From: Kribbella antibiotica
GTDB lineage: Bacteria > Actinomycetota > Actinomycetes > Propionibacteriales > Kribbellaceae
Direction of reading: 5' to 3'
NCBI RefSeq assembly: GCF_004349055.1
Contig: NZ_SMKX01000002.1
Coordinates: forward strand, 1-64,000
Length of the DNA stretch: 64,000 nucleotides
The notes below the pieces were generated by a model, which was not told the DNA's origin, ran no database searches, and worked only from the letters and a program-made list of their open reading frames with translations. Positions within the stretch are counted from its first letter, which is position 1, and every line of letters begins with the position of its first letter. The translations under genes and the position numbers were made by a program. Positions 31,812-41,087 of this stretch are shown here, piece after piece.

Positions 31812-34430
31812 GTGGTCAGAGCTGAGCTCGTGGGGCGCCGTGCGGAGAGCATCGAGCTCGATCGCCTGATCGAGGCTGCCCGCGGTGGGCGCAGCGCAAC
31901 GCTGCTCGTGCGAGGCGAGCCGGGTGTAGGAAAGACGGCGTTGCTCGAGGCGCTGGTGGACCGGACCACAGGCTGCGTTTTCACGCGCACTGCGGGTGTC
32001 GAGGCCGAGATGGAGCTCGCGTACGCCGGGCTGTATCCGCTCTGCCAGCCCTTTCTGGAGAACCTCGACCGGCTGCCCGGCCCACTGGCCGAAGCCCTCG
32101 GTACGGCGTTCGGCCTGGTCAGCGGGCCGACGCCGAATGCGTTCCTGGTCGGGTTGGCGGTGCTGAACCTGCTGGCGGACGCAGCCGCGGACAAACCGCT
32201 GATTTGCCTGATCGACGATGCCCAGTGGCTCGACAAGATGTCGGAAGTCATCCTTGCCTTCGTCGCCCAGCGCCTGAACGCCGAGGCGGTCGTGATGATC
32301 ATTGCCGTCCGCAACGGTGTCCAGCACCGCTTCACCGGGGTCCGCGAGCTCGAGCTCGGTGGCCTGGACCGCGCTGATGCGCAGACGCTGCTGACGACGT
32401 CACTTCCTGGGTTGATCGATCCCCGGGTCAAGGACCGGATCGTGGCCGAGGCCCAGGGCAATCCGCTCGCGTTGCTGGAGCTCCCGCACACGGGGGCCGG
32501 GCATGCTGACGGGCGAACGGCACTGATCGAGGAGAGCTTCGAGCAGCGACTCGACGAGCTGCCCGCGACTGCCCGGCAACTGCTGACGCTGGCGGCGGCC
32601 GAACCGCTGGGCGATCCGACCTTGCTCTGGCGTGCGGCCGAGCACCTCGGGCTTGGCGCAGAGGCCGCCACGACCGCGCTCGAGTCCGGGCTGATCACCT
32701 TCGGAACGCACATCCGGTTCCGGCATCCGCTCGTCCGATCGACGGCGTACCGGACTGCCTCCGCGTCGGATCTCCAGGCTGCCCATCTGGCGCTCGCCGA
32801 GGTGACCGATCCGGACCGTGATCCGGATCGCCGCGCTTGGCACCGTGCGCAGGCGAGCCCGCTGCCTGATGAGGATGTCGCCGCCGATCTCGAGCGGTCG
32901 GCTGCTGGGGTCCGCGAGCGGGGCGGCCATTTCGCGGCGGGTGCTTTCCTGGAGCGCGCGGTCGAGCTGACGCTGGATCCCGAGCGCCGGGCCGAGCGGA
33001 TGCTGGCTGCCGCGACTGCCCGCTGTGCCGGTGGCGCGCTCGACACCGCCCTCAGTCTCCTCGACAACCTGCAGAACAGCCCGCCCGACGAGCTCCGGAC
33101 CGCGCTGGCACAACGGTTGCGCGGCCAGATCCAGTTCGACCAGGGCGACAACCAGACTGCAGCTGCCACGCTGCTCGACGCAGCACGCCAGCTCGAACCC
33201 CTGAAACCCGACCTCGCCCAGAGCACTCGCCTCGCCGCTCTGACCGCGGCGATCTGGGCGGCGGGGCCGGACGCCAAGGGCATCGTCGCGGAGGTGGCCG
33301 CAGCCGTCCCGGAACCGGCTGGGCTCGCCGAGTCGTTGCTGGAGGCGTTGGCGGCGCGGTTCACGCGCGGATATGTGACGGCAGCGCCTGACCTGGCTCG
33401 GGCGCTGGCGGCTGAGCTGCGGGATCACTCGGATCAGGCGACGGGGCATTTGGTCGGCGGGATCATCGCCGTTGACTTGTGGGATTTGGAGACTGGGCAG
33501 CGGCTCGTAGCTCGGCAGGAGCGGATTGCGCGGCAGACCGGCGCGCTGTTGCGGCTGCAGTTCGCGCTCGACTTCGGCGCAGCGCTGCAGTGCATCGGCG
33601 GCGACCTCACCGCGGCAAGCCGGATGGTCGACGAGCAACGCCGAATCGCCACCGCGACCGGCAATCCGTCGGTCGAGTACGGCGCCCGGCTGGTCACCGC
33701 CTTCCGGGGCGAGCCGGCAACCACGAGCGGAGCGGGCGTGCTGACGACGTACGCGGAAGCCGTTCTGAACAACGGGTTGGGGCGCTACGAGACGGCACGC
33801 GATGCGGCGATGCGGCTCTTCGAGCAGGACGTGATCGGGTACGGCGCTCTGGTGGCGAGCGAGCTTGCGGAGGCGGCATCGCGGACCGGCGACAGCAACC
33901 TGGTCGAGTCGACGCTCACCTGGTTGCGGGCGCGAGCGGCCGCCGTACCGACTGAGTGGAGTCGTGGGATCGAGGCGCGGGTCGGAGCGCTGCTGAACAA
34001 CGACGAGGGTGAGTATCGGCGGTCGATCGAGTGTCTCGACCGCACGAGTCTGCAGGGCGAGGCTGCGCGCAGCAGACTCCTGTACGGCGAATGGTTGCGT
34101 CGCGAGGGTCGTCGCGCCGATGCACGCGGCGAGCTGCGAACGGCGTACGACGCCTTGACCAACCTCGGCCTCGGAGCCTTTGCGGAGCGCGCGCGGCACG
34201 AGCTGCTCGCGACCGGTGAGACCGTCCGGAAGCGGTCGGTCGAGACTGTGAACGAGCTCACCACCCAGGAGGCGCAGATCGCCGGGCTGGCTCGGGACGG
34301 GCTGACGAACCCGGAGATCGCGGCGCAGCTGTTCCTCAGCCCGCGGACTGTCGAGTGGCACCTGCGGAAGACTTTCGCGAAGCTCGGGATCACCTCCCGG
34401 CGGCAACTGCGAGACGCCTACCCCCGCTGA
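31812..34430 (+). CDS. Large ATP-binding LuxR (LAL/MalT-like) regulator
   Basis: 872 residues. N-terminal AAA/STAND ATPase: LVGRRAESIELDRLI, Walker A LLVRGEPGVGKTALL near residue 34, Walker B PLICLIDDAQWLD near 132. The long middle is a helical TPR-like sensor. The C-terminal LuxR helix-turn-helix is LTTQEAQIAGLARDGLTNPEIAAQLFLSPRTVEWHL. LAL proteins are ATP-dependent activators of sugar or secondary-metabolite genes. GTG start 6 nt after a TACTAT box. It follows the two-component operon by 35 bp but seems to have its own promoter. Downstream is a large palindrome and the Tat epoxide hydrolase gene, a possible target. Confidence 0.94.
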   Translation: MVRAELVGRRAESIELDRLIEAARGGRSATLLVRGEPGVGKTALLEALVDRTTGCVFTRTAGVEAEMELAYAGLYPLCQPFLENLDRLPGPLAEALGTAFGLVSGPTPNAFLVGLAVLNLLADAAADKPLICLIDDAQWLDKMSEVILAFVAQRLNAEAVVMIIAVRNGVQHRFTGVRELELGGLDRADAQTLLTTSLPGLIDPRVKDRIVAEAQGNPLALLELPHTGAGHADGRTALIEESFEQRLDELPATARQLLTLAAAEPLGDPTLLWRAAEHLGLGAEAATTALESGLITFGTHIRFRHPLVRSTAYRTASASDLQAAHLALAEVTDPDRDPDRRAWHRAQASPLPDEDVAADLERSAAGVRERGGHFAAGAFLERAVELTLDPERRAERMLAAATARCAGGALDTALSLLDNLQNSPPDELRTALAQRLRGQIQFDQGDNQTAAATLLDAARQLEPLKPDLAQSTRLAALTAAIWAAGPDAKGIVAEVAAAVPEPAGLAESLLEALAARFTRGYVTAAPDLARALAAELRDHSDQATGHLVGGIIAVDLWDLETGQRLVARQERIARQTGALLRLQFALDFGAALQCIGGDLTAASRMVDEQRRIATATGNPSVEYGARLVTAFRGEPATTSGAGVLTTYAEAVLNNGLGRYETARDAAMRLFEQDVIGYGALVASELAEAASRTGDSNLVESTLTWLRARAAAVPTEWSRGIEARVGALLNNDEGEYRRSIECLDRTSLQGEAARSRLLYGEWLRREGRRADARGELRTAYDALTNLGLGAFAERARHELLATGETVRKRSVETVNELTTQEAQIAGLARDGLTNPEIAAQLFLSPRTVEWHLRKTFAKLGITSRRQLRDAYPR

Positions 34431-34454
34431 CTAGTGGGGTCCGCGCTGACACGT

Positions 34455-34486
34455 GGGTTGCCCCAGTGTGCACACTGGGGCGACCC
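34455..34486. promoter_or_regulatory. 32-bp near-perfect palindrome
   Basis: The inner 22 bp (34460-34481, core CCCCAGTGTGCACACTGGGG) are perfectly symmetric, and the outer GGGT/ACCC arms extend it with one T-G mismatch. It lies 24 bp after the regulator stop and 63 bp before the epoxide hydrolase ATG. It could be a dimeric-regulator operator or a terminator; without spacer or U-tract, operator is favoured. Confidence 0.6.
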
Positions 34487-34549
34487 GGCTCCGGTCTGGC
34501 GATGGTGGACAGGTAAGTGCCAGTCCGCAGCGCAGAAGGAGCCCTCCCC

Positions 34550-35827
34550 ATGACCGACCGCCGTCAGTTCCTCGGCCTCGCCGCCGCGAGTGCGGCCGCC
34601 GTCCAGTTCGGCGTACCGAATCTGGCGCACGCCACCGGCGCCCAGCCCGACGCTCGGATCCGCCCGTACAAGATCAAGGTGCCGCAGGCCGCGATCACCG
34701 ATCTGCGGCGGCGGATCAAGGGCACCCGCTGGCCTGACCGGGAGACCGTTGCCGACCGCACCCAAGGTGCGCAGCTGGGCAAGATCAAGCCGCTGGTCGA
34801 GTACTGGGGTTCGCACTACGACTGGCGCAAGGTCGAGACCAAGCTGAACGCGCTGCCGCAGTTCATCACCTCGATCGACGGCCTCGACATCCAGTTCGCG
34901 CACATCCGCTCCAAGCACGCGAACGCGTTGCCGATGCTGATGACACACGGCTGGCCTGGCTCGATCATCGAACTGCTGAAGATCATCGACCCGCTGACCA
35001 ACCCGACCGCGCACGGCGGCAAGGCCGAGGACGCGTTCCACCTCGTACTGCCGACCCTCCCGGGCTACGGGTTCTCCGGCAAGCCCACCAAGGGCGGCTG
35101 GAACCCGGGCCACATGGCGACCGCGTTCCACCAACTGATGCAGCGCCTCGGCTACCCGGAGTACGTCTCCCAGGGCGGCGACTGGGGCGCGATCATCTCC
35201 GAGGTCCTGGCGACCCAGGAGCCCAAGGGCCTGCTCGGCATCCACATCAACATGCCGGGCACCGTGCCGGACGACGTCCTGCGGCACCTGCGCAACTTCG
35301 ACTCGGCGCCGAAGACGCTGTCGCCGCGCGAGAAGGTCGCCTACGACCGGCTGCTGCACTTCTACCGTGACGGCTTCGGCTACGCCGCGATGATGAACCA
35401 GAGCCCACAGACGATCGGGTACGCGCTGGCCGACTCACCGGTCGCGATGGCGGCGTACTACTACGACAAGATCGCCGAGTGGACCGACAGCGGCGGCGTA
35501 CCGGAGAAGGTCCTCACGTACGACGAGATCCTGGACGCCATCTCGCTCTACTGGCTGACGAACACCGGTACGTCGTCCTCGCGCTCGTACTGGGAAGGCG
35601 CCCAGGCGGGCGGCGGTCCGTTCAACGCCGTACCGATCCCGCGGGTGCCGGTCGCGGTGACCGTCTTCCCGGCCGAGATCTACCGCGCACCGCGCAGCTG
35701 GGGTGAGAAGACCTTCGGCAACCTCATCCACTGGAACGAGGTCGACCGCGGCGGCCACTTCGCCGCCTGGGAGCAGCCTGCGTTGCTGACTCAGGAAGTG
35801 CGCACTGCCTTCAAAAAGCTCCGATAG
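34550..35827 (+). CDS. Tat-exported epoxide hydrolase
   Basis: 425 residues. Tat leader MTDRRQFLGLAAASAAAVQF. Then the epoxide-hydrolase N-terminal domain (RIRPYKIKVPQAAITDLRRR, WPDRE) and the alpha/beta-hydrolase core: THGWPGSIIE (oxyanion HGWP), nucleophile Asp in GGDWGAI, catalytic His in RGGHFAAWEQP. It opens epoxides to diols with a covalent Asp ester intermediate. AAGGAG lies upstream of the ATG. A paralogue ends at the left edge of the window. The palindrome upstream suggests regulation; a strong terminator follows. Confidence 0.93.
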   Translation: MTDRRQFLGLAAASAAAVQFGVPNLAHATGAQPDARIRPYKIKVPQAAITDLRRRIKGTRWPDRETVADRTQGAQLGKIKPLVEYWGSHYDWRKVETKLNALPQFITSIDGLDIQFAHIRSKHANALPMLMTHGWPGSIIELLKIIDPLTNPTAHGGKAEDAFHLVLPTLPGYGFSGKPTKGGWNPGHMATAFHQLMQRLGYPEYVSQGGDWGAIISEVLATQEPKGLLGIHINMPGTVPDDVLRHLRNFDSAPKTLSPREKVAYDRLLHFYRDGFGYAAMMNQSPQTIGYALADSPVAMAAYYYDKIAEWTDSGGVPEKVLTYDEILDAISLYWLTNTGTSSSRSYWEGAQAGGGPFNAVPIPRVPVAVTVFPAEIYRAPRSWGEKTFGNLIHWNEVDRGGHFAAWEQPALLTQEVRTAFKKLR

Positions 35828-35854
35828 AGCTGTAAGCAGCTGCGCTAGCAAAGC

Positions 35855-35901
35855 CAGTCGGTGGGCACCTGGGTCGGGGCGGATCCGGTGCCCACCGACT
35901 G
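35855..35901. terminator. Bidirectional terminator
   Basis: CAGTCGGTGGGCACC and its exact complement form a perfect 15-bp stem with a 17-nt loop between the convergent epoxide hydrolase and aldo-keto reductase genes. Confidence 0.78.
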
Positions 35902-35910
35902 CCTACTTCG

Positions 35911-36711
35911 TCACCACCACTTGTTCTCGTTCGACTCGGTGGTGCCGCCCGTGGTGTCGAGGGCATCCAGGGTGGCCACCGCCGCGTCGTCGAGCTCGAA
36001 GTCGAAGACCGCGAAGTTCTTCTGGATCCGCTCCGGGTTCACCGACTTCGGGATGACCGACAGACCCTTCTGGACGCCCCAGCGGATCAGGACCTGGGCC
36101 GGAGTGCGGCCGAGCTCCTCGGCGATCCGGCCGACGACCGGGTCGGTGAGGTGCTCGCCGGTGCCCAGGGGGCTGTAGGCCTGGGTGATCAGGCCGGCCT
36201 CGTTGCCCGCGTCGAGCAGGGCCCGGCGGTAGGCGAACGGGCTGAAGTAGACCTGGTTCACGGCGGCCGGGATCTCGCTCACCTTCGCCAGCTCGGCGAG
36301 CTCGGCGGCGCTGAAGTTCGAGACGCCGATGCCCTTCGACAGGCCTGCCGCGCTGACCTTCTCCATCCCGGGCCAGGCCCAGGTCGGTCCACCCTGCGGC
36401 CAGTGGATCAGGTACAGGTCGAGGTAGTCGGTGCCGAGCCGTTCCAGGCTCTTCTCCGCCTCGACGAACGGGTCGTCCTCCGCGGGCAGGAACTTGGTCG
36501 TCAGGAAGATCTCCGCGCGCGGGATGCCGCTCTCGCGGATCGCCTTCCCGACGCTCGCCTCGTTCCCGTAGCCCTGCGCGGTGTCGATCAGCCGGTACCC
36601 GGCCTCCAGCGCCGCCGAGACCGCACGCTCGGTCTGTGCCCCGTCCTCCACCTGCCATACGCCCAGTCCCACCGCGGGGATCTCGGTACCGTTCGAGAGC
36701 TTCAGATTCAT
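35911..36711 (-). CDS. Aldo/keto reductase (2,5-diketogluconate reductase-like)
   Basis: 266 residues of the AKR5 type. NGTEIPAVGLGVWQ start, catalytic Asp/Tyr in YRLIDTAQGYGNE, Lys in LTTKFLPAED, His in YLIHWPQ, and the NADPH site GLSVIPKSVNPERIQKN. It reduces aldehydes or keto-sugars in the cytoplasm. It stands alone, divergent by 35 bp from the SEC-C gene and convergent with the epoxide hydrolase gene. Confidence 0.95.
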   Translation of the reverse strand: MNLKLSNGTEIPAVGLGVWQVEDGAQTERAVSAALEAGYRLIDTAQGYGNEASVGKAIRESGIPRAEIFLTTKFLPAEDDPFVEAEKSLERLGTDYLDLYLIHWPQGGPTWAWPGMEKVSAAGLSKGIGVSNFSAAELAELAKVSEIPAAVNQVYFSPFAYRRALLDAGNEAGLITQAYSPLGTGEHLTDPVVGRIAEELGRTPAQVLIRWGVQKGLSVIPKSVNPERIQKNFAVFDFELDDAAVATLDALDTTGGTTESNENKWW

Positions 36712-36746
36712 GGGGCCAACACTACGGTCTACTAGAGTTGCGATCC

Positions 36747-38630
36747 ATGAGCGTCTTGGATGTTGTAGGGCAGATTCTTGCGGCGCGCGGACCGCTGACC
36801 GACGAGCAGCTGTTCCCCGAACTGGCCGAACTCGGAATCGACCTCGGTGAGCACGCCGCGGACATCCTGGCGGACGAGCTCGAGCAGCTGCCGGACTCCC
36901 AGGTGGTGCTCCTGGCCGACGACCGCTGGGCCTGGCTCCCCACTTTGCTGGCCGGGCGGGTGCTCGCTCATCGGCTGACCGACCCGGAGGTTGCCCACGA
37001 TCTGCTCTTTCTGGTGCCCGACCTGACCTCCGCCTCCCTGCTGATCGAGACCGACGAGGCGCACCTGGCCGACGGCACCGCGATCGAGCTGGTGATCCTC
37101 CCTCTTGAGACAGACAAGCTCGTCGAGCGCGGTGTCGATCTCCACCAGATCTTCGACTACGAGGTCGTCCTCCTCCCCCAGGGATATTGGGCCGGCCAGA
37201 ACCTCCAGTCCGGCGACCTGGTCGCGCTGCGGATCGGCGAGCAGGGCCTCGCCCTCGAGGTTCCGGCGGCGCCAGCCGATCCGAAGGCGATCACCGCAGT
37301 CGCGGAGGCACTGAACGCCGTACTGGAGCAGAACGAGCCTGAGCAGGTCGAAGCGGCGATCTTGACGGCGTGTGCCGCGGATCCCGAGCTCTTCCGGGAG
37401 CCGTTGCTGCCGCTGGACGAGCTGTTCGCCGCGAGTGGTCTCACCCGGACAGTCGACATGCTCGCGCGGGACGGTTTCGACTTCGACGGGTGGGAGTCCG
37501 ACACTCACCACGCCGGTCTGATGGAGCGCTACGAACTCGATGAGGTCGAGGCGCGCGCCGTACAGGCTGGTATCACTCTGTACGAGCAGGTGCTCGACGA
37601 GGTCCCTCTTGATCCGACTGCGATCGCGGCGCTGTCCCCATTGAGCGAGCCGTTCGTCGCCATGGCGCTACTGGAGCAGACGACCTCCTACGACCGCTTG
37701 CTCGCCGAACCGCTGGGCGAGTTCGCCGAGAAGCTCGAGCCCCTGCTGGCCAAGAACACCTGGCCCGCGCTGCGCTGGCTTCGGGCCAGGTCGCACGAGC
37801 TGCTCGGCGAGGTCGCGGCTGCCGAGCAGGTCTTGCTGGAGTCCGAGGCGCTCGATTCCGAATGGCCGCTGACCGTCTCGGCGCTGGCTCGATACTCCTT
37901 CGACCGCGGGAACACCACGCGCGGGCTGTCGCTGCTGCGGCGCATCGGGGTGCCGGACGACGAGCCGATCGTCCAGGCCTTCGAGCGGTACGACGCGGCG
38001 CCGCGGACCGATATCGGGCGGAACGACGAGTGCTGGTGTGGGTCCGGGAAGAAGTTCAAGAAGTGTCACCTCACCGGCGGCGGACTCTCGCCGGAAGAGC
38101 GTGCATTGTGGCTGTACGAGAAGACCTCCCGCTATCAGATGGACTCGCCGCGGCACCTGCTCCACGACAATTTGAGCGATGTCCGCGCTCAGTATGCCGA
38201 GACCGAGGAGGAGATCTTCGACGCCGTCACGGATCCGCTCGTGATGGACGCGCTGCTGTTCGAGGGTGGCGGCTTCGCGGAGTTCCTCGACATCCGCGGT
38301 GTGCTGCTGCCGGAAGATGAGCAGGCGCTGGCGAAGCAGTGGGTGGCGACGAAACGTTCGGTGCACGAGGTGACCGCAATCGAGCCCGGCGAACACCTGA
38401 CGCTGCACGATCTACGCAGTGGTGAGACCGTCCAAGCCCGCGAACGCATTGCGAGCACAGAGGTCGCGATTGGCGACCTGGTCTGCGCTCGGATCTCCCT
38501 CACAGGCGACGAGCCGGGGATCCTCGGCGGGATCGAGCTCGTAGCGCCAGAGCAGCGCGACGAGCTCATCACTCTTCTCGACTCCGGGCCGACGCCGACT
38601 GAGCTGGTCGAGTTTCTCACCCGGCCCTAG
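36747..38630 (+). CDS. SEC-C zinc-motif protein of unknown function
   Basis: 627 residues, acidic and mostly helical. At about residues 427-444 is a SEC-C motif, GRNDECWCGSGKKFKKCH, which binds zinc and, in SecA, mediates contact with SecB and ribosomes. Flanking regions (VLDVVGQILAARGPLTDEQL at the N-terminus; a repeat-like helical middle) match no family I recognise. The ATG follows a TAGAGT box by 8 nt with no ribosome site, so the message may be leaderless. Probably a cytosolic adaptor. The last four bases (CTAG) are shared with the stop of the convergent sialidase-like gene. Confidence 0.85.
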   Translation: MSVLDVVGQILAARGPLTDEQLFPELAELGIDLGEHAADILADELEQLPDSQVVLLADDRWAWLPTLLAGRVLAHRLTDPEVAHDLLFLVPDLTSASLLIETDEAHLADGTAIELVILPLETDKLVERGVDLHQIFDYEVVLLPQGYWAGQNLQSGDLVALRIGEQGLALEVPAAPADPKAITAVAEALNAVLEQNEPEQVEAAILTACAADPELFREPLLPLDELFAASGLTRTVDMLARDGFDFDGWESDTHHAGLMERYELDEVEARAVQAGITLYEQVLDEVPLDPTAIAALSPLSEPFVAMALLEQTTSYDRLLAEPLGEFAEKLEPLLAKNTWPALRWLRARSHELLGEVAAAEQVLLESEALDSEWPLTVSALARYSFDRGNTTRGLSLLRRIGVPDDEPIVQAFERYDAAPRTDIGRNDECWCGSGKKFKKCHLTGGGLSPEERALWLYEKTSRYQMDSPRHLLHDNLSDVRAQYAETEEEIFDAVTDPLVMDALLFEGGGFAEFLDIRGVLLPEDEQALAKQWVATKRSVHEVTAIEPGEHLTLHDLRSGETVQARERIASTEVAIGDLVCARISLTGDEPGILGGIELVAPEQRDELITLLDSGPTPTELVEFLTRP

Positions 38631-40222
38631 CGGCGTTCGAGCTTCCAGATCTGGGGCTGCAGGTTGTTGCAGTGCCAGATCTGGAGGTCGGCACCGGCCG
38701 CGGTGGAGCCGCCGGCAACATCGAGGCAGAGGCCGGAGTTCTGGCCGACGATCTTGTAGTAATTGCGACCGACGTTCACGAACCGCCAGCGCTGCCAGCC
38801 GCCGTCCTGACAGGCGAATTGCTGAATCTTCGCACCAGGCTCGAACGAGTTCTTGGTGACTTCGACGCAGAGCTGGCTGTTCTGTCCCTTCAGCCGGTAC
38901 AACCCGTTGCCCTCGGCAGTGAACTGGAAGTTCTGCGGGCCAAGGCCGTTGCAGTACCACTGCTGAATCCGGCCGCCGTACTCACGCGAGTCCGCAGCAA
39001 CATCCATGCAGTGGGTGCTCTGCGCGCTGAGCAGCCGGTACGTCGCTCCGCCGACCACGCCGGCATCCGTCCCGGTGCCGTTCGTGGAACCGGTCGCGAA
39101 GAACGTCTGGCAGTCGCCGTTGCTGAAGTCACTCGCCAACTGCAGAACGCGGTTGCCATCGGCCGAGCCAACCAGCGGTGAGCTGTAGTTCGGGCAGTAG
39201 TGGTTGTAGGGATTCGGGACCTGGACCGGCGACTCGAGCTCGTACCAGGCTCCGTTGCCGCCCTCGGTACTGGCCAAGATTGTGCGACCGTTGTCTGCGG
39301 CAACCGAACCGTTCGCGTTGAGCAACATCTGGCCGATCAGCAACAACTTGCCACCGGCAACAGCCACGGTCGGCGCATGCGCGAAGTACTTGCCGTCCAG
39401 GGTTTGTGGCCGGCTGCCGAGGTCACTTGGCGATCCCCAGTTCCAGCCGTCGCTCGACGTGCGCTTGTGCACGACGCAGTCGTACTGGCCGCCCAGCCCG
39501 CAGATCTCGTAGACCATGATGTAGAAACTCGGGTTGAGCTGCCGCACGACCGGCATGCCAGGACGATGACCGCCGGTGGTGCTCTGCACCGTCGGCACGC
39601 GATCGGTCCAGTTCATGCCATCGCTGCTGCGGACCTCCATCAGCTTCTGGCTGTGGACACCGTCGGTCTCGTCGGCGTAGTGACAGACCAGCCGGCCGTC
39701 GGCGGCAACCGAGAACTCGGGTTCCCACAGGCCCTTGTCGTTCGGCGCGGTCGCGCAGTTCGACAGGTAGCTCCAGGTCCGGCCGATGTCGTTGCTTTTC
39801 CAGATCCGGATCCCCATCGGGCGGTCGTTCGAACCGACCGAACCGGCCCACAGCAACGTACCGGCCGGCATCGAGCCGATCTGACGCGGCAACTCGAAGA
39901 GGGTCGCGCAACACAGACCCTGGTTGTTCGCGGCCTCCGGATCGGCCACCGCGCCGACCTCGGCGAAGCTCGCGCCGTCATTCGTACTCTCGTGGATCAC
40001 GCCGACGCCGTTCGCCGAGCCTCGGAAGGACACGACACTCGCGATGATCCGGCCGTTCGCCGTACCGCTGTTCTGCAGGCGGATGGCGCGGGGATAGAGG
40101 CTCGCTCCGGCCGGCTGCAGCAGCGTGCCGCTGGCGGTCGGAGCCATGGTTTGGGCGGAGGCGGGGACCAGACCGACCACCAGCAACAGGGCGGTCACCA
40201 GGACCAACAACAAACGTCTCAT
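38627..40222 (-). CDS. Secreted sialidase-like beta-propeller with RICIN lectin domain
   Basis: 531 residues. Signal peptide ends ASA-QT. Residues ~40-390 show several Asp-box repeats (STNDGASF, KSNDIGRTW, RSSDGMNW), the mark of six-bladed sialidase or exo-arabinanase propellers. From ~395 a RICIN/CBM13 lectin domain follows with three QxW-type repeats (GRIQQWYC, AKIQQFAC, ADLQIWHC). It probably degrades a plant or fungal glycan. The exact glycosidase class cannot be decided by eye. An in-frame ATG sets the start. Confidence 0.88.
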   Translation of the reverse strand: MRRLLLVLVTALLLVVGLVPASAQTMAPTASGTLLQPAGASLYPRAIRLQNSGTANGRIIASVVSFRGSANGVGVIHESTNDGASFAEVGAVADPEAANNQGLCCATLFELPRQIGSMPAGTLLWAGSVGSNDRPMGIRIWKSNDIGRTWSYLSNCATAPNDKGLWEPEFSVAADGRLVCHYADETDGVHSQKLMEVRSSDGMNWTDRVPTVQSTTGGHRPGMPVVRQLNPSFYIMVYEICGLGGQYDCVVHKRTSSDGWNWGSPSDLGSRPQTLDGKYFAHAPTVAVAGGKLLLIGQMLLNANGSVAADNGRTILASTEGGNGAWYELESPVQVPNPYNHYCPNYSSPLVGSADGNRVLQLASDFSNGDCQTFFATGSTNGTGTDAGVVGGATYRLLSAQSTHCMDVAADSREYGGRIQQWYCNGLGPQNFQFTAEGNGLYRLKGQNSQLCVEVTKNSFEPGAKIQQFACQDGGWQRWRFVNVGRNYYKIVGQNSGLCLDVAGGSTAAGADLQIWHCNNLQPQIWKLERR

Positions 40223-40285
40223 CAGGGCAGCTCCAATGCGTCGGGGCGGAGACGGACTGGTTACAACGATGTATTGGGCAGCCTG

Positions 40286-40852
40286 TCACCGATCTGTCAA
40301 ACGCACAATGACTGGCGCCAGTGGGCAACCGACGCAGGTCAAGATGTACCCGTCGGCGCGCTGTTCCGGGGTCAGGCAGTTCGGCTCGCTCATCGCGACG
40401 TCCCCGGCCTTCAGCTTCACCATGCAGTCACCACAACTACCCACCGTGCACGAGAACGGCATCGGCAGCCCGGCCGCGAGTCCGGCATCGAGCATGGTCT
40501 GACCGGGTTCGACGACCACTGAACCCATCCCCTCGACGACCATCTCCTGGGGCGCGACCACCGTCGTCGGCTCAGCTGCGCTGGCGTACGTCTCGCGATG
40601 GACCCGATCGGCCGGTACGCCGTACTTGGTCAGGGCGGTGGTCGCTTCGTCCATCAGCGCCTCGGGACCGCACAGGTAGTACTGGACCTCGGGCGCCGGC
40701 GGCTGCTCGGTGAGCCAACGATGGACGCCGGACGCGTCCAGCCGACCGCGGTCTCGGGTCAGGTGGTGGGTCACGGCCAGTCGATCAGCGGTAAGTTCGT
40801 CGGCGAAGATGACCTCGTCGGCGCTGCGGCTGCAGTACAGCAAGGCGATCCG
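40286..40852 (-). pseudogene. Truncated ferredoxin-NAD(P)H reductase with 2Fe-2S domain
   Basis: Only the C-terminal ~188 residues of a phthalate-dioxygenase-reductase/PaaE-like flavoprotein remain. Part of the NAD(P)-binding domain (RIALLYCSRSADEVIFADEL, YYLCGPEALMDEA) is followed by a plant-type ferredoxin domain whose four cluster cysteines are in FSCTVGSCGDCM and LTCVGCP. The FAD-binding N-terminal half and the start are missing. Upstream of the break the DNA is coding on the other strand for the tail of a TetR protein. A deletion has removed both 5' ends of what was a divergent pair. The remaining frame is intact, so the event may be recent. Confidence 0.75.
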
Positions 40853-41087
40853 GCGGACGAAGCAGCTCGCCGACATCATCGTCCGGCACCCCGACACCCA
40901 CGTCGCCGCGCCCGAGCTGGCTGCCGAGCTCATTCTCTTCACGGTCGAGGTGAACACCCACAGGTTCATGGCCGGACCTCGCGCCGTACCGCTGGCGGAT
41001 TTCGAGAACGAGCTCGTCGCCATGGTCACCCGCTACCTCGAAGGCACTAGACCTTCACAGGGCAAAGCACCCGCCACAGTGGAATGA
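40853..41087 (+). pseudogene. Truncated TetR regulator, C-terminal domain only
   Basis: From about base 40854 the plus-strand frame reads RRTKQLADIIVRHPDTHVAA, then ELILFTVEVNTHRF and ENELVAMVTRYLEG. This is the C-terminal ligand domain of a TetR repressor. No helix-turn-helix precedes it; the frame upstream is antisense to the reductase fragment. It is the partner half of the deletion scar. Its last 41 bp overlap the convergent HAD-like gene. Confidence 0.65.

Noticed and set aside
31802-34406. Two long minus-strand frames opposite the MalT-like regulator
   Set aside because: Ser/Arg-rich translations without start signals or domains; the plus-strand protein has complete ATPase and LuxR domains.
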